From NCBI GenBank assembly GCA_963931865.1, contig OZ007510.1:994501-1058500 (forward strand): DNA of 64,000 nucleotides, in the 5' to 3' direction. Origin of the DNA: Axinella damicornis (taxonomy: Eukaryota; Porifera; Demospongiae; Axinellida; Axinellidae). Position numbers and translations under genes: made by a program. The notes beneath the pieces were generated by a model. The model did no database searches, was not told where the DNA came from, and saw only the letters and a program-made list of their open reading frames with translations. Of this stretch, positions 1 through 15,844 are shown in pieces (the first letter of the stretch is position 1; each line of letters starts with the position of its first letter).

Positions 1-203
1 TACTCAATGGACCTAAGTATTCACATCAACCATATCTAGGGATCACGACTTCCACATTTCAGATTTGAAATTGCCATGAAATTACCCACTCCTTTGAAGT
101 GGCATGTTCAATACTGTCCATACACTACACAACAGCCGCTACTTCTGTGGTCAGTTGCACTGATTGTGGTGTAGAGCAGCTCTCCCGTTATTTTCTCCCT
201 CAG

Positions 204-342
204 GACGGGGTTGCTGACTTCACCTGCACCTGTGCACCTGGGTGGACTGGAGCGACATGCGGGGGCAACATTAATGAGTGCCTGACACCTCCCTGTGAGA
301 ATGGTGGCACATGCAGGGTGAGGGAGGGAGGGGGTGGGGGGG

Positions 343-417
<75 letters not shown>

Positions 418-3400
418 GACGATGGAGCTAGTGCATGGGCTGAGAGGTAAGTGAGAGGTGGATGAGGGATTAGAGTTGAGGAGAAGCAGGGGGTGAGGTG
501 AGGAAGTTGAGCCATGCAGCTAATGTGTGTGTGTGTGTGTGTGTGCTAAATCCATTAAACTGAATTCATTATTTAGCATAAGCTGTATGTAAGTATACAA
601 CAGCTCATTTCTTCACAACTGATGTACCAGATGTACCCCTCCCCCTCAGGACTGTGCCCCTTCCTCCCCCTCTGTGGGCACACCTGACGCCACCAGCCCG
701 GAACCTTGCATTAATGGGTACATATGCGACTGTCCGGATGGATTCTTCGGCGTCAACTGTGAGGTAGATATCGACTACTGCATGTCCGCTCCCTGCCTCA
801 ACAATGGGACGTGCGAGGACATCAACGGGGGCCCCGGCTACCTCTGCGTCTGTGTGACAGGGTACACTGGTACCGACTGCGAGACTGAGATCGACGAGTG
901 CGCCTCAACCCCCTGCCAGAATGGAGGATCCTGCACAGTGAGTGAACCCTGTAACAACCAAGGCCTTCCACTGGTCGGCCTTTGACCCAAAGATGATGCA
1001 TACCAAGAGCTCCTCAACATTTTGCACTATGTGTAGTAACTGCATGCTAGTTAATGAGACAAGTATGTGAAACTGCTCTGAAAGAATGTCTGGCTATAGC
1101 CACAATAAATTAGCAGGTGGAAAACTATGAGCAAAATTAGCAGGTGGAAAACTAAGTATGAGCATGGCTTGAAGATGCTTACATTGTGAGAGGTTATGCC
1201 CATTGTCACCCTAACTGCAAACAGTGATACCTTATTTGTCCGCACAAAGGTCCTAACATGGCTCCTGGGTGTGTCTGCTGTGTGTTCACCACTAGCCTGA
1301 ACACCCACACAACTATAAACTCTCTGAGAATCGTAGTCATGTGAATCAATCACCTTACAAGACAAGACCTAGGCTGCCTCACGTGAGGGCGCTGCATGCA
1401 GTCAAGTTCCTGGCTGTACGTACGTAGTAGTGAAGCAGCAGCTCCTCCAGCTAACTCTTTAACACATCCGTACATTACTTTTAAATCTCCGTATAGCATT
1501 GTACAATTATTGAGGCACGCTGAGTAATGATAGATAGGTACAGTGTACTATACGAGTTTGAGAGCCGGGACAAACAAACCAAAATGGCATCAATGGCATG
1601 CCAAAATACCAGGTATACAACTAGTCTCGGCCCCAGACCCAAACCAACCCCAGCACGGATCGCTTCCAGTATCACCCCGCGTGTGATACTAGATGCGATC
1701 GCGCTGGGGTTGGTTTGGGTCTGGGACCGAGACTAGTATACAACAAGTCCATGAGCATTTACGCAATCTAGCCTCTCAGCAAGTTATAGAGAAAATACCC
1801 AAGACAGCAGGTACCTGCAGCCGGAGCACATACACGCATACACATGTACTTAATTTTAATTGTACACACCCTCTCTCCTTCCTCCTCCTCCTCCTCCTCC
1901 TCCTCCTCCTCTTCCCTCGTACTCTCCCCACTGTCGTGTACCCCACACAGGACCTTGTAGGTGACTACCAGTGTGTCTGTCCTGTGGGATTCACGGGAAT
2001 TAACTGCCAAACGAACATCAACGACTGTGCCGACAACATGTGCCATGGCAACAACACACACGAGTGCACAGACGGGATAAACTCGTACACATGTGTCTGC
2101 CGCCCTGGTTACACAGGCCAGCTCTGCGAGATGGAGATTGACGAGTGTAACCATATTTCTTGTATGAATGGTGCCACATGCCTGGATCTCTTGAACGATT
2201 TCAGCTGCCAGTGTCCAATCGGGTTTACTGGTCCCACCTGTGCAACAAACATTGATGACTGCCATCCTGACTTCTGTCTTTTTAATGGGACATGCATTGA
2301 TGAGGTATGTCGTGCATGGCAGCTGTTTTAGCTTCTCAGAGTTTGTGTACACCCACACACACACACTCACACTCACACTCACATCCACATCATGCACACT
2401 CACCCACACCCACACACACATAAACGTGTACACACAGATCAACAACTACAGGTGTCAGTGCATCCCTGGCCACTCGGGGAGGCAGTGTGAGACCGTCCTT
2501 CCTCCCGCCTGCCAGTCCAACCCCTGCAATACCAACGAACTCTGTATTGATCTCCTCCCTATTGGACACATGTGTGAACCTTGTCAGCCAGGTAAGGTCG
2601 GCCATTACTCATACACAACTGAATGACCAAACTGTAGTGGTGGTGTGCTGCATGCGTGGACCCATATATCCCGCAGGTTGTGGTGTAGCAACAGTAGTAC
2701 GCTCCACCCATGCTCAACTTCCCTGTGCCACCACCACAGCAATTAACTATTTATACGCTTGTATAATGTTGGTAGTTACTAAGATATCTTAGGCGTAAAA
2801 GGTAGCCTATAAGCAAGGTACTTGTGATTTACATACATTCCTAACAGGACACCTGTTGATTATACAACTGATCATGACCACACCCACTCCTCTCAGGTGA
2901 AGAAAGCTGCCTCATCCCAGGCCAGCCCGGCGTGGACCCAGACACACCCATGGTCATCAACCCTGTTTCACAACAAGGTATGTCATCCATACCTGACTAC
3001 TCTACTTGCGTGCACATCGTACAATATTTGCCATTCAGGCAGACTCTGCAAGGGGGTGACACTCCCATAGACACCGTATAGTCACAGCTGCGACCGGGGT
3101 CAAGAAATCTTGACCATCATTTTGCTGCTTGATCACTTGACCGCATCGCAAAAAGACACTTGACCGTTTGACTGCGCTGTATTTCAGCCGTTGACCGCTT
3201 GACCGCCGATAGTATATGGAAGAATGCGTAGCGACTCCACCCCTTCCTTAGTATACAGGGTCAAGATTGATTCACCGATAAGCCCGGTTGCAGCTCTGAC
3301 TACGGTGTCTATGGGAGTGTCACCCCCTTGTATTGAAATGTACATCCACAGCTACAACATAACCTGAAGCTTCAAGCGACACACACACATGCACACTCTC

Positions 3401-4349
3401 ACACACACAGGAAATGGAACGACCCCCAGCAGTGACCATGTTGGTACAGTTGTGGGAGGAGTGTTTGGTGGGGTGGTGGGGGCCCTGCTGCTCCTCTGCC
3501 TCCTACTGGCCTGCATCTGCTGCTGCTGGCGGTACGGTTGCTGTTGTTGCCGTGACAAATACGAAACAAAGGAAGTTGGTAAGTATACAGCCACACATGC
3601 TGTTTTGTGGCCACTCAAGTTCTCAAAACTCACACTCACACACATACACACACACACACACACACACAGATCGCTATCAGACCATGACATGGCCAAAGAG
3701 TGCAGTAACCGTTGGCAACAACCCCACCTATTTTGGGACAAATACCCTGCTCTCGTCCCGCAGTGGAACAATGTCAACACAAAATGGTAGTCTTCCAAGA
3801 AACCAGCCACAATACTCCCCTCCAAACGTTCCTGCAGCGAATGCTTGGGAAGACAGGAGCCTCCAAAATCCAGTCTACTTTTCACAGTTGAAAGACAGCA
3901 CCGACTCTGCCACCAGTCCAGTGCCCCCTCCGACAAATGGCCCACTTTCAGCGGATGACGAACACCCCTATGACACCATCCCAGCACTGAGGGGTGTCTC
4001 TCCAGCAGTTCCTATCTCCCAAGGTGGCTACGGCTATGCCAGCCATGTCGAATCACCAACGCCCGGTCCAGTGAAGTCCAGGCAGTTCCTCGGGAGTCCC
4101 AAAAAGGAGATTTCAATGGCAGCTTCTGGAAGATATGACCAGCTTGAAGGTCAGGCCGCAGAAAACCCTTACGTGGTGGGCCCAAACCAACCGCATGTTG
4201 TACTCCCGAGTGCAACAGCGCAGATCTCGGAACCTGAAAACCCAAAGAAAAAGAAGCCAGATGGTGCTGATCAGAACACTCTTAATATTCCCATACCTCC
4301 TTCAACTTCAAGGGAGAATCCATACGACTCTCTACCACAGTCAAAATGA
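204..4349 (+). CDS. EGF-repeat single-pass membrane protein (5' end outside window)
   Basis: Exons read at 204-317, 650-937, 1951-2304, 2438-2591, 2897-2977, 3411-3578 and 3670-4349; all junctions are GT-AG and keep frame. The first four encode tandem EGF modules, several of calcium-binding type ([45 protein letters not shown]). Exon 3411-3578 carries a Gly/Val/Leu transmembrane helix followed by a Cys-rich juxtamembrane stretch ([13 protein letters not shown]), a likely palmitoylation site. The final exon is a cytoplasmic tail of about 225 residues, rich in Pro/Ser, with tyrosines in NPVYF, HPYDTI, NPYVV and NPYDSL contexts, suggesting PTB/SH2 docking. The layout is that of a cell-surface receptor or ligand. 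It is not Notch (no LNR or ankyrin seen), and Delta (DSL) or Crumbs (laminin G) signatures are not visible in this part. The N-terminus lies upstream of the window. Confidence 0.85.
333..416. repeat. poly(G) tract
   Basis: About 80 nearly uninterrupted G just after the donor of the first visible EGF exon. The length is likely unreliable in the assembly. Poly-Gly/poly-Pro reading frames here are artefacts. Confidence 0.9.
1622..1735. mobile_element. 114-bp palindromic element with 9-bp target-site duplication
   Basis: Arms of about 32 bp (TAGTCTCGGCCCCAGACCC... and its complement) enclose a short spacer. GTATACAAC flanks both sides exactly (1613-1621 and 1736-1744), so this is a transposed insertion in an intron of the EGF gene. 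The outer ends resemble the TAGCCTCGTTCCCAGG family found elsewhere in the window. Confidence 0.85.
3049..3330. mobile_element. 282-bp MITE-like element with ~30-bp terminal inverted repeats
   Basis: Starts CAAGGGGGTGACACTCCCAT and ends with the complement; the inverted arms run through GACACCGTA. The interior has repeated TTGACCG-type motifs and no coding capacity. It lies in the intron before the transmembrane exon of the EGF gene. No clear target-site duplication is visible. Confidence 0.75.
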
Positions 4350-4794
4350 AAGCCTCAATGTGGGGTATACCAAAACACAACTCATTTCCCTCTCAAACTA
4401 CAAGATCTGCATAATGCTTCTTAATGCATGTCATATAATTATTGTTTGTTTTTTAACCAAAATCTACTACTGTACTGCATTGTACATGGACCTACTAGAA
4501 TGAACAAACTGAAAGAGTGATTTTAAGAAACAAATCTGCAATACAGTACACACATTATACATACATACACACATGATTTTGTGATTGATTGATGACGCTA
4601 AGCTAAGCTGTGATTGTGCTGTGGTCAATCTATTGATGACCCTAAGCTGTGGTTGAGCAGCGATTGTCTTTCATCGGAGGGGGAGTCTACTTTCCGGGAG
4701 CGATATCGGGAGCGATATCGGGTCAGATGTAGTACACTGCATGTATATACACAAATGGTAGGAGACGGAGCATTAGCAAGAGCTCAGGGGAGAG

Positions 4795-4828
<34 letters not shown>

Positions 4829-4952
4829 CCAGTAGCATAAGAACCAGGAGACTACATGCAAGAGAGTCACCTTACAAAGCTGTATAGTAGCCTTGTTCAC
4901 ACCATAGGTACATCATACACACACGTTTACTTTGCATGGACAAATGGAAGCT

Positions 4953-4984
<32 letters not shown>

Positions 4985-5261
4985 CCAGTAGCATAAGAAC
5001 CAGGAGACTACATGCAAGAGAGTCACCTTACAAAGCTGTATAGTAGCCTTGTTCACACCATAGGTACATCATACACACACGTTTACTTTGCATGGACAAA
5101 TGGAAGCTCAGGGGGGGGGGGGGGGGGGAGGTCCAGTAGCATAAGAACCAGGAGACTACATGCAAGAGAGTCACCTTACAAAGCTGTATAGTAGCCTTGT
5201 TCACACCATAGGTACATCATACACACACGTTTACTTTGCATGGACAAATGGAAGCTCAGAA
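4350..5261. repeat. Intergenic/3'UTR region with triplicated ~128-bp unit and poly(G) spacers
   Basis: After the EGF stop there is non-coding sequence to about 4780. Then a unit starting GTCCAGTAGCATAAGAACC and ending near GACAAATGGAAGCTC occurs three times, beginning near 4826, 4982 and 5130. The copies are almost identical and separated by 18-27 G residues. The third copy abuts the stop codon (5262-5264, minus strand) of the MFS transporter, so the array lies in that gene's 3' UTR or just downstream. It is either a genuine tandem duplication or an assembly artefact anchored on poly(G). Confidence 0.85.
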
Positions 5262-7577
5262 CTAGTTGCAACAAATTGGATTTTTGCTCATGAGTGAAAC
5301 AGCAGACGTTAACCATGCCTGCACAAGTAGTTTGATAGTTGAGTATGCATGCAGGACCCACAGGATGAAGGTGAAGGGAATAACGAGTGTTCCTGCCATG
5401 ACGAAGAAGCTGAAGCCTGGAGTGATGTGACGAGTGGCAGGGTAGAGGGAGTTGTAGATCACAGAGGCAAGGAGGGAGCAGGAGGCCTCCACTATCCCGA
5501 CACCAGAGAAGAGCACTCCTGTCAGCAAAGAGCAGTGGCACAGGTAGCCTCAGAAACTGTGGCCCAACCAGCAGAAGAACTGGGAGTACCAGCTGGAACT
5601 TATCTTTGTGATCCCATGGATTACCTCAGGTTAAATTGTATTTGAACCACAGGATCATAAAAGAGTTCCTTCCAACTACCATTTCCTCCACTGGTTGGGT
5701 TGGGTTTCTGAGACTACAGCAGAGGCACCAACAAGCACATCACATGACAGCATGCAGCACATCACATGACAGCATGCAGCCCTTGCACTGACTATACTGG
5801 AGTTGTACTCTCGTACGTTATAAACTTAACCAGTAACACACACTCTAGTTTACATTAGCTTTGTCTGTCCAGCAGTACCGGTGTAAGTCACCAATTGCAA
5901 CAGCTTCTTCCCAACATGGGGGGAGACGTCTCACTCACCTTGTTTGTCTGCTGGAGTTAGCTTGGAGAGCATGGAGCGGATACAGGGCACCACACACCCT
6001 CTCATGGCACCCACCGCAGGGACTGCATGGATGAGGGAGCAAAGGTTTCTTCCGCTGCCTCAAACAAACGTGTTTTCTTCTCTATAATTTAACTACGGAA
6101 GACTTGCAGAACTATTCTCCACAGCCTTCACAGAATTGTACACCCTTTGAGGGAACACAGATCCTTCTCAATGGACAGCATATTTATTGGATACAAAGGT
6201 CTGATGAGCTTGTGTTAGAGGGTGAGATTCAAGCATTTCACCAGCAGCAATAATGCTGATGTCTTTACTAACCCTGAATGGAAGCAACGTAGTCTATAGC
6301 ATGGCCCATAAGAGACAAGAAGCAATCACAATCAAGGCGACCACTAGATCAGCATACCGTGTTGAGCTAGCCTGGTTCCCAGGCTGCATGCCTGAATAGT
6401 ACAGCAGGTGATGTTACGTAGCTGGCTAACATCTACTAGAGTTACCTATGAACATCATCCAGGATTGAGTGGCTACACCCATGATCACCAGGGCAGCTGC
6501 ACCCGCCACCATCCCCACCATAATGATCAGCGTATCCGACACGTTGATGTACACCAGGAATGGGAGGATGAAGAGTGTGGCAAACCCGTTCAGAAATACC
6601 TTCAGTGCAAGAAAGTATCCAATCAAATCAGAGCTCCAGCAGAGTGGATGGCCAAGGGTATAAAGGATGACCGTATCTGTGATGCCAAGGAAATTTATCT
6701 CCACGACAAAAAACGTGATTAGGAGCACAATCATTTTCCAACTTCCAAACAGAAGTTTCCCAAAACCAACCAAATTATTAAAACACTTGGATGGAAGTGT
6801 CCGTAGACTGGAACCGTCTCCCCTAGATCTCAGGGATTCCGGTAGAAACGTAACAGTGTACACGATGATAGTCAGCTGGCAGGCCACCACACACCAAAAC
6901 GGTGGAACAAATCCCTCCGCCTTTATCCACACTCCTCCCACTATTAGGCTAAGGGTTGCGCCCAAAAATGTCATCGACTCTAAAATACCGATCTGCCAAG
7001 TCCTGCTTGCATGGTTGGAGATGTCTGACCCATAAGAATAGACGGCCAGGTTGATCACAGAGTAACCGCCGTACAGCCCAGAAACAATTGCTCCAAGAAG
7101 GAAAAAGTGAATTGGGAGGGTGTTGTGATATGCCACCACCAGTACGATTCCAGCATTCATGGCACTTCCAAGTGCCGGCAGAATAATAAAAAATCTGCGG
7201 CCCACATGATCTGACAGACTTCCATAGAACAGAGAAACCAAGATGGCCGGTATGCCACTTGCAAGGTTGATATACAGGATCCAGTGTGAGGTTTTGCTCT
7301 GCACTTCTTGCTCATCCCAACTGGCATTGGAGAGGTTCTGCTGGCACTGCTGCTGGGTTCGGTTCAGAGTGCAGTTAGGAGTGTGTTGACACACCAAGCT
7401 GTGGACAAGCTGCTGGAAGGTGGAGTACGAGAGAAACGTCGCGAACATAAAGAGAAAGAGCACGGGCTCCACGGTGAAACGAGTCCGTGGACGGTGCAGT
7501 AGCGCCCAGGCCTTCCCGATCAAGCCCATCGCGTCGAAGTTTTTGGTGCATGCAGTACCTGTGTATTGTTCACCCAC
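5262..7577 (-). CDS. MFS transporter, SLC46-like (proton-coupled folate/solute transporter family)
   Basis: Minus-strand exons 7577-6446, 6058-5939 and 5518-5262 join in phase into 502 residues, a normal length for a 12-helix MFS carrier. Features: a hydrophobic first helix; a Cys/Asn-rich extracellular loop after it with N-glycosylation sequons (NCTLN, NLSNA), as in SLC46 proteins; the MFS loop 2-3 signature near residue 125 (GSLSDHVGRRFF); further helices through the last exon (hydrophobic, ending NPICCN). Expected role: plasma or lysosomal membrane transport of folates or other small solutes. The substrate cannot be told from sequence. An internal Met 16 codons downstream (MGLIGK) is an alternative start. 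The start lies 167 bp from the divergent PP1 start. Confidence 0.8.
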
Positions 7578-7744
7578 GTGTGCATAACTAACTATTGGCT
7601 GAAATTACACGGGACTCACCATTTATAGAATACGGAGTTTTACTGTAGTTTCAGAATTCATAGCATATCGGAAGCTTGTTGTTAGCTTGCAGTGAGTGGA
7701 CGGACTGCACTGGTGGGTGTACTTCTCGAGGCTGATAGTCCGCG
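7578..7744. promoter_or_regulatory. Putative bidirectional promoter between MFS transporter and PP1
   Basis: Only 167 bp separate the two divergent start codons, so both 5' UTRs and core promoters must share this interval or overlap the genes. No TATA box or other named element was identified with confidence. Confidence 0.5.
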
Positions 7745-13071
<5,327 letters not shown>

Positions 13072-13527
13072 ATCTAGCATCACCAATTTCTTTTTTAATG
13101 CATTGGATATCTCTATGACCATGTTGAGACACTTTATAATAGTAAATTGGTTTTTATTTATTAAGTGTCCTCTGTTTTTGTTCATGTAGTTCAGATAGTG
13201 TATCGTTTTATCCCTAAAAATTATCATGATAAGCTCCTGTTTTTAACGTTATGATTTGTTGCATGTAGCTTGGTTTCTTGCTCAGGAATGTACCACTAGC
13301 TTGCGGACAAACTTAGGAACTCTGCAGCAGGATATCTGCGGGAGCACATTGCAGAGTCATTATGCTCTCCTGATTTCTGCCTGTAGAGCTTTAAGTTAAG
13401 TGATGGGGGGGAAATGTAATCCCATGCAGCCGTATACAAGTAGTGTTCAAACCAGGAGCGCGGGCTAGCCCACGTGTTTGGAACCACTTTCTAAATATCC
13501 GGAAGGAAAATCAAACTGCAGCTTTGC
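13072..13527. other. Intergenic interval PP1 to CUL9
   Basis: The 456 bp between the PP1 stop and the CUL9 start begin AT-rich (probable PP1 3' UTR). No gene, hairpin element or array is seen. Confidence 0.6.
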
Positions 13528-15415
13528 ATGCGACGAAAAATGGACCCGAAAGGTGGTGTTAGTATTACCTTGGCTCCTAATTCGACTTACAACGCAGCAG
13601 ACCTGGTCATTCACCGCAAGTACAAGGGTGAGCATGACGAGAACCTGGTGAAGTGGACTCGGAGTGAGAACAAGGGACGGGATGCACCGCAGGCAGAGGC
13701 GGAGGAGAAAACGTCCAAGGAGTATCTCATTTGGATGAGAAGGCCTGAGATGGAGGCCTGCTGTCCTCGCCTACTGTCCCTGGAGGGGGTAAAGTCTGTC
13801 CCGACTGCAGCCCAAGCGCTTCAACAGCCGCGGCTGTGGGAAGTGCCCGAGGGTGACGACTCACTGCACGAGATGGCTGAAGACATCAACAACCTGGTGC
13901 TACGCGCACAGCGCATCATGCGCACGTCCGGCCAGAAGCCTGGTGGAGCGGGAGTCAAGATGCTTTCAAACACTATAAGCATCCTGAGTGCCTATGCCAA
14001 AATTGGCGCCCTTGCAAATATCTTTCGTGAGAGTGGTGCCATGGACATCCTTCTTAGCCTGCTTTCCTCACAAGACCTTGATGTCCGCCGCAGTGCGAGC
14101 GACATGTTGCGGTCCCTAGCAACATATGACTCTGGCAGCCGTGCGTATGTGCTCTTGCAGCTCACTCGGAGCGACAGCGGACAAGCTGCAAGGTCCACTG
14201 ATCAGAGCCGACAAATGGTCCTAGACCTGTTCGCGGACACGGCGTCCGGAGATGAGAGTGAACTCTTCCTCAGCGGAATTACCCTGCCTCCAGTACGTGG
14301 GACTGATTCAATAGTGTAGTATTGATGTAAGACTCTGCACATCATACACCACACCCACACACGACACCCACACTCCACACCCACTACACCACACCCACTA
14401 CACCACACCCACACACCATACCCACTCATCACACCCACACATTCCTAGGTTCCAGGCCGGTTTATATTTTCCCTCTTGAAGAAGTACCTCCGTGTCACAT
14501 CCCTCACGAAGAATTACACAGTCTCAACCCCACTCCCTGAGATCGACAACAGCCCAGTTCCTGAAAGTGAATTTGAGTTGTTTTACGCTATGTACCAACT
14601 GATCACAGAACTGTTCTCTGTGTTCAGCTGGTTTGAAGGGACACTGGAGGAGCGAGTCCAGAAGGGAGCGACCCGAATCCTGAAAGGCCTTTCAATTTTC
14701 ACTGGAACGGTTCCGACCGAAGAAGCAATTGGTCCTCCAAAGAAGAAGAAGAATCCATACAAACGAAGGGAAGACTTCATGTCAGATCGGGAGTACGGAC
14801 AGTATGTGAAGGCCACACTTGAAAATGGCATGCGTGTACGAGCCAGGATGAATTATGAGTCCGTTTCAGAGGGAGACTACGGGACCTACAAGCAGACCAA
14901 CGAAGGAACTCCTCCGGCCCAGTTCTCATGGGATGGGCTGGGCGGGGACACGTACTGGCTGTACTGGCACCAGGTGGAGATCTTGCCACCTGCCTCAGAG
15001 GACAAAGACGAGAAGCAAGGTACAGCATCTGTGTTGTCTCTGCTCAACCTCAAGCACATGTTCATAGACTGGCTTTAGCAGTCTCGTTCCCAGGCCCAGG
15101 GTACATTGTACATCAATAGTCCAGTAACTTTTCTCTCTATGCAGGTTCATGTACCGTCTCATGAGTATGCATGTACCCTTTCAGCTCACTGTCTAATCTT
15201 AACCCTAATGTTGTTTGGAGGGGGGGGGGCAGTGAATGAGGCTACTCAATACAGTCTGTTTATGATCTACCATGGAAAGGAAGGCCTAAAGCTAGTACAG
15301 GCTGTTGCAGGGTGTGGATAGAGGTCTTTGAAAACATGATTGGCAATGTGCTGACTAAGGTTCTCACCAGGTCCTTCTCTCGGTAGAGGCCTGGGTTCAG
15401 TTAAAGTTACCCCCC

Positions 15416-15446
<31 letters not shown>

Positions 15447-15786
15447 ACACACACACATACAGCTACAGCCATGGCTGCATTCAACCAGCCCACAAGACAG
15501 CCCTATGTGATGCGCTCCCTAGCCATGCCCACCACGAGGCAGGAGAGGCTCGGGGACTCGGTGAACCAAGCCTTCTGGTGGGAAGTCCTGTGCATGTTGA
15601 AGCCCCTCCCCCCAATCCACATTGAGGCCATCGTGTCCCTCCTCGGTGACCCCACCGTCAAGGTGCAGCAGTTGATGGGCACGTTCAAATGATCACATCA
15701 CTACTGTAGTTTCAAAGCTCGCATTTCATTGGTTAACTTACACTCTAGGTCATGTAACTTAGCAGTTAGGGTGATTAGGGTGTCAC

Positions 15787-15844
<58 letters not shown>

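Noticed and set aside
204..4349. Assignment of the EGF-repeat gene to Notch, Delta or Crumbs
   Set aside because: No LNR, ankyrin, DSL or laminin-G sequence is visible; EGF repeats plus a membrane helix alone are not diagnostic.
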